From positions 1-31,020 of the forward strand of contig NZ_JAYROR010000060.1 in NCBI RefSeq assembly GCF_041911615.1: a DNA stretch of 31,020 nucleotides, given 5' to 3'. Positions within the stretch are counted from its first letter, which is position 1; each line of letters starts with the position of its first letter. The DNA comes from Zoogloea sp041911615 (GTDB taxonomy: Bacteria; Pseudomonadota; Gammaproteobacteria; Burkholderiales; Rhodocyclaceae). Of the stretch, positions 1 to 6,333 are shown in pieces. The position numbers and the translations under genes are program-made. Below the pieces are notes generated by a model. The model did not search any database and was not told the DNA's origin. It was given only the letters and a program-made list of their open reading frames with translations.

Positions 1-2
1 AT

Positions 3-125
3 CTGGTCGAACGCTGGTTTTGCCGCGTCAAACAGTTTCGGCGCATCGCAACCCGCTACGACAAGCTGGCATCCCGCTTTGCGTCGTTCATCTGTCTGTG
101 TGCAGCTGTCATTTGGGCTGCATGA
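3..125 (+). CDS. IS5-family transposase, C-terminal end (cut by window start)
   Basis: The frame is open from the first bases and ends at TGA 123-125, giving 40 residues that begin LVERWFCRVKQFRRIATRYD. This is the conserved tail of IS5-family DDE transposases: the catalytic Glu sits in the V-E-R-W-F context and is followed by K-Q-F-R-R-I-A-T-R-Y-D. Whether the gene is intact cannot be judged, because its first part lies outside the window. About 14 bp after the stop the sequence reads GTCCACACACCC followed by TAA. That could be the right terminal inverted repeat of the element and a TNA target duplication, but the left end is not visible, so this is inference. The family assignment is secure; the exact IS is not named. 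Confidence 0.85.
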   Translation: MVERWFCRVKQFRRIATRYDKLASRFASFICLCAAVIWAA

Positions 126-280
126 ATGTCCACACACCCTAAGCGTGCTGCCGGGCATTGGTGACGACCAGGGCTAGGCTCTCTGGCCCGCCGCCAACTT
201 CCTCGCCGAGTTGAAGCGTGGGGCCGAGCCCGGGCGGTGGACGGCGATCGAGAAAAGCCTGGGCGGAAGTACGCAGCGCC

Positions 281-481
281 CTAGCGAGCGAAGCGCCGTT
301 CGGTGGCATTTTTTTTCCAGGTATTGAGCGCCTGATCAATCGACGCACCCGTTACGCCGATCGATATCTTCCCGATCTGCCCATATGCGAACCACGTCGG
401 TCCCGAGATCACGATGACTGACACTTCGTGAAGACATCCGTCGATATCAACCCAATGGATCGAAGTATCTGGAGGCGGCAT
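281..481 (-). CDS. Small hypothetical protein (doubtful)
   Basis: A 66-residue ORF from ATG (481-479) to TAG (281-283), starting MPPPDTSIHWVDIDGCLHEV. The composition looks protein-like, with a hydrophobic middle (VSVIVISGPTWFAYG) and a charged end (NTWKKNATERRFAR), unlike the Arg/Ala/Pro-rich shadows of GC-rich genes. No family was recognised. The upstream sequence on the minus strand has no clear Shine-Dalgarno. It lies in the lower-GC stretch next to an IS end, so it may be a cargo or recently acquired fragment. It may equally be a chance frame. Confidence 0.3.
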   Translation of the reverse strand: MPPPDTSIHWVDIDGCLHEVSVIVISGPTWFAYGQIGKISIGVTGASIDQALNTWKKNATERRFAR

Positions 482-807
482 GGAGATCGATCTTTGGGGG
501 GCTGGCAGGGCCCACCTTGTAGCACCGCCGATGTATAAAAAGTATAAAAAAGCGCCCTTCAGAGCAGACGATCGCCCACCGCCCCCTGCGGACAAGTTGC
601 AGCGCCTCGATGCGCGTGGAATCAACCCTTGCCCGGCGCTGCCGGAGATCGCGGAGAAGCGCGTCTGGCATTCATCGTGCGCCATTCGCCTTTGCGACAT
701 GTAAGTGCGCCCGACGCGACTTTTCGCGCCATTTTGGCAGCCGTTTTCGCGCGCGGCTTCAGTTTCCGTACCCCACTCACAATTCCGTACATTTGAAAAA
801 CAGTTGA

Positions 808-822
808 GCAAACATGGTTTGC
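808..822. promoter_or_regulatory. 15-bp palindrome, PsrA-like operator candidate
   Basis: GCAAAC-ATG-GTTTGC is a perfect inverted repeat with 6-bp arms and a 3-bp spacer, about 90 bp before the ligase start. A TTGAAA hexamer (793-798) just upstream could be a -35 element, which would place the palindrome over the -10. The core CAAAC-N3-GTTTG fits the consensus I recall for the TetR-type fatty-acid regulator PsrA, (C/G)AAAC-N2-4-GTTT(G/C). Its position before a fatty-acid-type acyl-CoA ligase fits, but the assignment is inference. Confidence 0.4.
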
Positions 823-910
823 CAGACTCCTCCCACGTCGAAAAACACACAATCCGCGGCCGCCAACGGACCGCCGGAACGACGCGAGACAAGACCGGAG
901 GAGGATGGGG

Positions 911-2893
911 ATGGCAAACACCGGCGCACATGCCAGCGATACGGCAGCGCACGCGAGCGGCCTGGACACGTTTCCACGCCTGCTGATGCACCACGCCCGG
1001 CAGCGGCCCAATCGGCCGGCGATGCGCGAAAAGGAATACGGCATCTGGCAGACCTACACCTGGATGGAGGTGGCCGAGCGGGTGCGCGCGATCGCCAGCG
1101 GTCTGGCCGAGCTGGGCTTCAAGCGCGGCGACCGCCTCGCCGTGGTCGGCGACAACCGCCCGCGGCTGTACTGGTCGGTGGCGGCCTGCCAGTGCCTCGG
1201 CGGCATTCCGGTGATGATGTACCAGGACGCCGTGGCCCAGGAAATGGCCTACGTGATGGAGGACGCGGAGATCCGCTTCGCCTGTGTCGAGGACCAGGAA
1301 CAGGTGGACAAGATGCTCGAGATCAAGGGCGGCCTGCCGCTCCTCGAGCACGTCATCTACGACGATCCCCGCGGCCTGCGCCATTACAACCAGACCTGGC
1401 TGCACGGCCTGGATGAAGTGCTGGAGATGGGCCGCATCCACGACCGCAACCACCCGGATTTTCTCGGTGGCGAGATCGACAAGGGCAGCCCCGACGACGT
1501 CTCGGTGATGCTCTACACCTCGGGCACCACCGGCAAGCCCAAGGGCGTGTGTCAGACCCACGGTGCCTTCATCGCCGCGGCCCAGGGTGGCTGCCAGTTC
1601 GACAGGCTGTCCGACCAGGAGGACATCCTTTCCTACCTGCCGATGGCCTGGGTGGGCGATCACCTGTTCTCCTATGCCCAGGCGCTGGTGGCCGGCTTCA
1701 CCATCAACTGCCCCGAATCGGGCGAGACGGTGATGAACGACCTGCGCGAGATCGGCCCCACCTACTACTTCGCGCCGCCGCGGGTGTTCGAGAACCTGCT
1801 CACCCAGGTGATGATCCGCATGGAGGACGCCAGCCCGCTCAAGCGCAAGCTGTTCAAGCATTTCATGGACGTGGCCCGCCGCTGCGGCGCGGACATTCTC
1901 GACGGCAAGCCGGTTTCGGCGTCCGACCGCGCCCAGTACGCCCTCGGCGACCTGCTGGTCTTCGGCCCGCTCAAGAACGTGCTCGGCATGAGCCGCATCC
2001 GCGTGGCCTACACCGCCGGCGCCGCCATCGGGCCCGACCTGTTCCGCTTCTACCGCTCGATCGGCATCAACCTCAAGCAGCTCTACGGCCAGACCGAGAC
2101 CTGCGCCTACGTGTGCCTGCAGCCCGACGGCCAGATCAAGCTCGACTCGGTGGGCACCCCGGCGCCCAGCGTCGAGGTCAAGCTCGCCGACAACGGCGAG
2201 ATCCTGGTGCGCGGCCCGATGCTGCTCAAGGCCTACTACAAGCGCCCCGACGCCACCGCCGAATCCATCAACGCCGAGGGCTACTTCATGACCGGCGACG
2301 CGGGCTTCTTCGACGAGGACGGCCACCTCAAGATCATCGACCGGGCCAAGGACGTGGGCAAGCTCACCGGCGGCGGCATGTTCGCCCCCAACTACATCGA
2401 GAACAAGCTCAAGTTTTTCCAGCACATCAAGGAAGTGGTGTGCTTCGGCAACGGCCGCGACTTTGTCACCGCCTTCGTCAACATCGATCTGGAAGCCGTC
2501 GGCAACTGGGCCGAGCGCAAGGGCATGGCCTACTCGGGCTACACCGACCTCGCCAGCCAGCCCCAGGTGTATGCGCTGATCCGCGAGTGCGTCGAGCAGG
2601 TCAATGCCGACCTGGCCGCCGACCCCAAGATGAGCGAATCCCAGATCAAGCGTTTCCTGGTGCTGCACAAGGAACTCGACGCCGACGACGGCGAGCTGAC
2701 CCGCACGCGCAAGGTGCGCCGCAACTTCGTGGCCGAAAAGTACGCGGTGCTGATCGATGCCCTCTACGCCGGCAAGACGCGCCAGTTCATCGAAACCCAG
2801 GTGACCTACGAGGACGGCCGCACCAACAAGGTGTCCGCCGATCTCGTGATCGAGGACGCCAAGACCTTTCCGCCCGCGCGGAAAGCGGCCTGA
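911..2893 (+). CDS. AMP-dependent long-chain acyl-CoA synthetase (FadD-like)
   Basis: 660 residues, ANL superfamily, long-chain fatty-acid ligase type. It would activate a carboxylic acid to its CoA thioester through an acyl-adenylate in the cytoplasm. Visible motifs are the P-loop YTSGTTGKPKGV near residues 201-212, the adenine-binding LKQLYGQTE near 387-395, the YFMTGD / DGHLKIIDRAKD hinge region near 456-480, and a lysine-rich C-terminal part (TRTRKVRRNFV). The start at 911 was chosen because GGAGGAGG (897-904) lies 6 bp before it; an in-frame ATG at 905 abuts that sequence and is too close. It is the first gene of the liv operon (12 bp to livG). The substrate cannot be read from the sequence: a fatty, branched or aromatic acid are all possible. 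Confidence 0.9.
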   Translation: MANTGAHASDTAAHASGLDTFPRLLMHHARQRPNRPAMREKEYGIWQTYTWMEVAERVRAIASGLAELGFKRGDRLAVVGDNRPRLYWSVAACQCLGGIPVMMYQDAVAQEMAYVMEDAEIRFACVEDQEQVDKMLEIKGGLPLLEHVIYDDPRGLRHYNQTWLHGLDEVLEMGRIHDRNHPDFLGGEIDKGSPDDVSVMLYTSGTTGKPKGVCQTHGAFIAAAQGGCQFDRLSDQEDILSYLPMAWVGDHLFSYAQALVAGFTINCPESGETVMNDLREIGPTYYFAPPRVFENLLTQVMIRMEDASPLKRKLFKHFMDVARRCGADILDGKPVSASDRAQYALGDLLVFGPLKNVLGMSRIRVAYTAGAAIGPDLFRFYRSIGINLKQLYGQTETCAYVCLQPDGQIKLDSVGTPAPSVEVKLADNGEILVRGPMLLKAYYKRPDATAESINAEGYFMTGDAGFFDEDGHLKIIDRAKDVGKLTGGGMFAPNYIENKLKFFQHIKEVVCFGNGRDFVTAFVNIDLEAVGNWAERKGMAYSGYTDLASQPQVYALIRECVEQVNADLAADPKMSESQIKRFLVLHKELDADDGELTRTRKVRRNFVAEKYAVLIDALYAGKTRQFIETQVTYEDGRTNKVSADLVIEDAKTFPPARKAA

Positions 2894-2905
2894 CGGAGAG
2901 CGACC

Positions 2906-3688
2906 ATGGCCAGACAGATTGGCGACGTGATCGTCGACCTCCAGAACATCTCCCTGCGCTTCGGCGGCGTGAAGGCGCTCACCGACATCAGCTTCAACGT
3001 CAAGGAACACGAGATCCGCTCCATCATCGGGCCCAACGGCGCCGGCAAGAGCTCGATGCTCAACGTCATCAATGGCGTCTATCACCCGCAGGAAGGGCAG
3101 ATCTTCTTCAAGGGTGCGCTGCGCAAGAAGATGGAGCCCCATCAGGCGGCGGAGCAGGGCATCGCCCGCACCTTCCAGAACATCGCCCTGTTCAAGGGCA
3201 TGACGGTGCTCGACAACATCATGACCGGGCGCAACCTCAAGATGCGCTGCAACTTCCTGCAGCACGCGCTCTACTGGGGCGCCGCGCAGAAGGAGGAGAT
3301 CGCGCACCGCATCAAGGTCGAGGAGGTCATCGAGTTCCTCGAGATCCAGGACATCCGCAAGACGCCCGTCGGGCGCCTGCCCTACGGTCTGCAGAAGCGT
3401 GTCGAGCTGGCCCGGGCGCTGGCCGCCGAGCCGCACATCCTGCTCCTCGACGAGCCGATGGCCGGCATGAACGTGGAAGAGAAGCAGGACATGTGTCGCT
3501 TCATCCTCGACGTGAATGACCACTACGGCACCACCATCGTCCTCATCGAGCACGACATGGGCGTGGTGATGGACATCTCCGACCGCGTGGTGGTGCTCGA
3601 CTACGGCAAGAAGATCGGCGACGGCGCACCGGACGAGGTGAAGAACAACCCCGAAGTGATCAAGGCCTACCTCGGCACTGCCCATTGA
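2906..3688 (+). CDS. livG: Branched-chain amino acid-type ABC transporter ATP-binding protein LivG
   Basis: 260 residues, one full ABC ATPase domain of the HAAT (LivG) family, acting on the cytoplasmic face of the LivH/LivM permease. Walker A is GPNGAGKSS (residues 42-50). The Q-loop is TFQN, and the signature region reads LPYGLQKRVELARAL (about 158-172) instead of the commoner LSYGQQ. Walker B is ILLLDEP and the switch histidine lies in IEHDMG. The start has GGAGAG 5 to 10 bp upstream. It directly follows the ligase gene and is followed by an inverted REP-like pair. The family is certain. The substrate is probably an organic acid rather than an amino acid, given the two flanking ligases, which is inference. 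Confidence 0.93.
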   Translation: MARQIGDVIVDLQNISLRFGGVKALTDISFNVKEHEIRSIIGPNGAGKSSMLNVINGVYHPQEGQIFFKGALRKKMEPHQAAEQGIARTFQNIALFKGMTVLDNIMTGRNLKMRCNFLQHALYWGAAQKEEIAHRIKVEEVIEFLEIQDIRKTPVGRLPYGLQKRVELARALAAEPHILLLDEPMAGMNVEEKQDMCRFILDVNDHYGTTIVLIEHDMGVVMDISDRVVVLDYGKKIGDGAPDEVKNNPEVIKAYLGTAH

Positions 3689-3697
3689 GAAGGGCCG

Positions 3698-3766
3698 TGT
3701 AGGGGCGAATTCATTCGCCCGCGGAAGGTTGCGGCAGGTGATCGTGCGAATGCATTCGCACCTACA
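3698..3766. repeat. REP-like inverted pair (BIME-like), copy 1
   Basis: Two short palindromic units in opposite orientation: TGTAGGGGCGAATTCATTCG at 3698-3717 (continuing GCCCGC) and, after about 20 bp, CGTGCGAATGCATTCGCACC followed by TACA. TGTAGG opens the element and CCTACA closes it, so the whole 69 bp can fold on itself and each unit can also form its own hairpin. A second copy of the same design lies at 7688-7774. It falls in the 126-bp gap between livG and livH. Confidence 0.8.
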
Positions 3767-3814
3767 GAAAGAGCGGCGGCTGGTGAGTCAAACCGCTGCA
3801 AGGGAGACAGGAAG

Positions 3815-4741
3815 ATGCAATTCTTCATTGAGGTACTGCTCGGCGGGCTGCTGTCGGGCGTCATGTACGCCCTGGTCGCGCTGGGTTTCGTGCTGATCTA
3901 CAAGGCGTCGGGCGTGTTCAACTTTGCCCAGGGGGCGATGGTGTTCTTCGCCGCGCTCACCTTCGTGGGTTTCCAGGAAAAGCTGCCCGGCTGGCTCGGG
4001 CTCGAGGCCGACAGCGGCGTGGTGTTCTGGCTGGCGCTGCTGCTGGCTTTCGGCGCGATGGTGCTGCTGGGCATCGTCACCGAGCGCATCGTGCTGCGGC
4101 CGCTGGTCAACCAGCCGCACATCACGCTGTTCATGGCCACCATCGGCCTCACCTACGTGGTCGAGGGCGTGGCCCAGATGACCTGGGGCGCCACCGTGCG
4201 CGGCCTCGATCTGGGCATCGTCGATGAACCCATCGCCTGGCTGATGGACAACTACGAGATCGGCGTCTCCAAGTTCGACCTGTTCGCGGCGGGCATCGCC
4301 GCCTCGCTGGTGGCGCTGCTGGCCATCCTGTTCCAATACACCAAGGTGGGCCGCGCGCTGCGCGCGGTGGCCGACGACCACCAGGCCGCCCTGTCCATCG
4401 GCATCCCGCTGCAGACGATCTGGCGCGTGGTGTGGGCGGTGGCGGGCTTCGTGGCGCTGGTGGCGGGCCTGATCTGGGGCGCCCGCAACGGCGTGCAGTT
4501 CGCGCTCACCTTCACCGCCCTCAAGGCCCTGCCGGTGCTGATCCTCGGCGGCTTCACCTCGGTGCCGGGCGCCATCGTCGGCGGCCTCATCATCGGCGCC
4601 TCCGAAAAGCTGGCCGAGGTGTACGTGGGGCCGATGGTCGGCGGCGGCATCGAAGGCTGGTTCCCCTACATGCTGGCCCTGGCCTTCCTGCTGGTGCGCC
4701 CCGAAGGGCTGTTCGGCGAGAAACACATCGACCGCGTGTGA
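3815..4741 (+). CDS. livH: Branched-chain amino acid-type ABC permease LivH
   Basis: 308 residues, almost entirely hydrophobic, with the family's typical opening: a long first membrane segment (GVMYALVALGFVLIY) followed by KASGVFNFAQGAM. Near 180-195 it has the cytoplasmic coupling region (GRALRAVADDHQAA) that contacts the ATPases, and it ends with the VRPEGLFGEK motif usual in LivH. It is an inner-membrane subunit that pairs with LivM. An AGGGAGACAGGA stretch provides the ribosome binding site. Length is normal. The downstream partner livM is not adjacent as is usual: a repeat-bearing ORF lies between them. Confidence 0.93.
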   Translation: MQFFIEVLLGGLLSGVMYALVALGFVLIYKASGVFNFAQGAMVFFAALTFVGFQEKLPGWLGLEADSGVVFWLALLLAFGAMVLLGIVTERIVLRPLVNQPHITLFMATIGLTYVVEGVAQMTWGATVRGLDLGIVDEPIAWLMDNYEIGVSKFDLFAAGIAASLVALLAILFQYTKVGRALRAVADDHQAALSIGIPLQTIWRVVWAVAGFVALVAGLIWGARNGVQFALTFTALKALPVLILGGFTSVPGAIVGGLIIGASEKLAEVYVGPMVGGGIEGWFPYMLALAFLLVRPEGLFGEKHIDRV

Positions 4742-4755
4742 CCGGGAGCAGGGCG

Positions 4756-5181
4756 ATGAATCGATTCCATGCCCGTAGCGCCACGCCGATGAAAGGTGCG
4801 GCCGCTGCAAAGCCTTGTTCCGCGATGCAACAGTCGATGTTGGCGGGCGAAAGGTCTTTGTGGAAGGGTGAACTGCTGATGTTCGCTCGCCAACATAAGG
4901 GTTTGGCGAGCCAAACCCTTATGTTCGAGGTCGCAACCCTTATGTTGGAGACCCAAACCTTTATGTTGGACGCTGCAACCTTTATATCGGGGCGCCAAAC
5001 CTTTCTTCGCAGCGACGAAGTGTTTCTTCTCAGCACCGAAACAAAGGGTTCGGGCGCGCAACCGCGTCCTCACCCGCCCGAGCGCTTCCTGCGCGGCGAT
5101 GCGGTGCTTGCCGCGCACCCCGCGAAGGCCATCGCCGAACACCATGACAAGACGGTCAGCCGGCAGCGGGCCGCTGCCTGA
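4756..5181 (+). CDS. Unknown 141-aa protein built of 7-residue repeats
   Basis: ORF from ATG 4756 to TGA 5181, 14 bp after livH and 20 bp before livM, with GGGAG 7 bp before the start. After a short N-terminus (MNRFHARSATPMKG) it runs through about eleven 7-residue units (4807-5037). The clearest are QTLMFEV, ATLMLET, QTFMLDA, ATFISGR, QTFLRSD and EVFLLST. Position 1 is nearly always Q, E or A (codons CAA, GAA, GCA), positions 3-5 are hydrophobic and position 2 is often T. The C-terminus is Pro/Ala/Arg-rich. Codons such as CTT, TTT, ATA and TGT are unlike the neighbouring genes. There is no signal peptide and no family recognised. The repeat is also open in minus-strand frames, so the coding strand is inferred from the start site and operon position. 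Confidence 0.5.
   Translation: MNRFHARSATPMKGAAAAKPCSAMQQSMLAGERSLWKGELLMFARQHKGLASQTLMFEVATLMLETQTFMLDAATFISGRQTFLRSDEVFLLSTETKGSGAQPRPHPPERFLRGDAVLAAHPAKAIAEHHDKTVSRQRAAA
4828..5037. repeat. Phased 21-bp tandem repeat array, about 10 units
   Basis: Aligning on AACC(C/T)TTATGTT places copies at 4914, 4935, 4956, 4977 and 4998, exactly 21 bp apart, with a degenerate copy at 5019. Weaker in-phase copies lie upstream at 4872 (CTGATGTTCG), 4851 and 4830 (ATGTTGG). The unit at 4891-4911 carries the same motif in inverted orientation. Divergence grows toward both ends. A 21-bp period keeps the reading frame (7 codons) and also equals two DNA helical turns. Confidence 0.85.
4892..4925. repeat. Perfect 15-bp inverted repeat (hairpin) at the head of the 21-bp array
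   Basis: AACATAAGGGTTTGG (4892-4906), loop CGAG, then CCAAACCCTTATGTT (4911-4925): a perfect 15-bp stem with a 4-base loop. The right arm is the first strong direct copy of the 21-bp unit; the left arm is an inverted copy. There is no following T-run, so it does not look like an intrinsic terminator. In mRNA it would be a strong structure between livH and livM. Confidence 0.85.
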
Positions 5182-5201
5182 GCGGATAAGGAGACCCACC
5201 C

Positions 5202-6269
5202 ATGTTTTATCGTGAAGCCGGCCAGTTCAAGGCCAGTTACGCCGAAGATGCCCAGATCTTCCCGATCCGCCAGGACCGGGTCGGCTTCTGGGTGCTGATG
5301 CTGGTGCTGGGGGTGGCCGTGCCGCTGCTGGCCAACCAGTACTGGCTCAAGGCCATCCTCATTCCGGTGCTGATCTTCTCGCTGGCCGCGCTGGGCCTCA
5401 ACATCCTCACCGGCTACGCGGGGCAGTTGTCCCTGGGTTCGGCGGCCTTCATGGCGGTGGGGGCCTTCGCGGCCTACAACTTCATGCTGCGCATCGACGG
5501 GATGCCGTTCCTGGTGGCGCTGGTGCTGGCGGGGCTCACGGCGGCGCTGGTGGGCATCCTGTTCGGCCTGCCGAGCCTGCGCATCAAGGGTTTCTATCTC
5601 GCGGTGGCAACACTGGCGGCGCAGTTCTTCATCGTGTGGGCCTTGGTCAAGTTTCCGTGGTTCTCCAACAACTCGTCGTCGGGTGTCGTCACCGCCCAGG
5701 ACGTGACGATCCTCGGCTACACCTTCGTCAGCCCCGAGGCCAAGTACGTCCTCACCTTCCTGATCGTCGCCGTCATGGCGCTGCTCGCCAAGAACATGGT
5801 GCGTTCCTCCACCGGCCGGGCCTGGATGGCGGTGCGCGACATGGACGTGGCGGCCCAGGTGATCGGCTTTCGCCTGATGCGCACCAAGCTGCTGGCCTTC
5901 GCGGTGAGCTCGTTCTACTGCGGCGTGGCCGGCGCGCTGTACGCCTACACCTACATCGGCACCGTCGAGCCGGAGGCCTTCAACCTCGACCTGTCGTTCA
6001 AGGTCCTGTTCATGATCATCATCGGCGGGGTGGGCTCGATCATGGGTTCCTTCCTGGGCGCGGCCTTCATCGTGCTGCTGCCGATCTTCCTCGACAACGT
6101 GGTGCCGATGATCTTCGGCGATGCCCTGGGGGCGAGCTTCGTGTCCAACTTCCAGCTCATCGTGTTCGGCGGCCTGATCATCTTCTTCCTGATCGTCGAG
6201 CCCCACGGCCTCGCGCGCCTGTGGCAGATCGCCAAGGAGAAGCTGCGCCTGTGGCCCTTCCCCCATTAA
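5202..6269 (+). CDS. livM: Branched-chain amino acid-type ABC permease LivM
   Basis: 355 residues, inner-membrane permease, partner of LivH. It begins with a polar segment (MFYREAGQFKASYAEDAQIF) seen in this liv subfamily. Several membrane spans follow, including the diagnostic LNILTGYAGQLSLGSAAFMAVGAF region and a conserved cytoplasmic loop GRAWMAVRDMDVAAQVIG that engages the ATPases. It ends in EPHGLARLWQIAKEK. AAGGAG lies 7 bp before the ATG. Length and motifs are normal for the family. It is followed by livK after 64 bp. Confidence 0.93.
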   Translation: MFYREAGQFKASYAEDAQIFPIRQDRVGFWVLMLVLGVAVPLLANQYWLKAILIPVLIFSLAALGLNILTGYAGQLSLGSAAFMAVGAFAAYNFMLRIDGMPFLVALVLAGLTAALVGILFGLPSLRIKGFYLAVATLAAQFFIVWALVKFPWFSNNSSSGVVTAQDVTILGYTFVSPEAKYVLTFLIVAVMALLAKNMVRSSTGRAWMAVRDMDVAAQVIGFRLMRTKLLAFAVSSFYCGVAGALYAYTYIGTVEPEAFNLDLSFKVLFMIIIGGVGSIMGSFLGAAFIVLLPIFLDNVVPMIFGDALGASFVSNFQLIVFGGLIIFFLIVEPHGLARLWQIAKEKLRLWPFPH

Positions 6270-6333
6270 GGTCCGCGATCGTTCTTGACACCGTTTTCGT
6301 CGTAGCACCCAAACCAAAAAGAGGAGACACACC

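Larger units (their letters stand above)
126..910. other. Long intergenic region between the IS end and the ligase operon
   Basis: About 780 bp with lower GC than the rest of the window. It holds one doubtful minus-strand ORF (281-481), a direct repeat GTATAAAAA/GTATAAAAAA at 533-551, a T8 run near 308-315, and the palindrome at 808-822. No tRNA, riboswitch or other RNA gene was recognised. Possible reading frames across 600-900 on both strands have no recognisable domain and no convincing ribosome binding site. The region presumably carries the promoter of the downstream operon and debris from transposition. Confidence 0.5.

Noticed and set aside
533..551. GTATAAAAA/GTATAAAAAA as a promoter -10
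   Set aside because: No -35 hexamer is correctly spaced and no gene starts within 350 bp. It is probably just an AT-rich direct repeat.
281..3685. 1134-codon open frame on the minus strand across the ligase and livG
   Set aside because: Its composition (His/Val/Asp/Leu-rich, no domains) is that of the antisense of GC-rich genes; the plus-strand genes carry unmistakable motifs. Only its last 66 codons, outside those genes, were kept as a doubtful ORF.
6285..6290. TTGACA as a -35 element for a separate livK promoter
   Set aside because: No acceptable -10 hexamer lies 15 to 19 bp downstream (CCCAAA there). It may still matter if an activator is involved, but it is not supported as a promoter.
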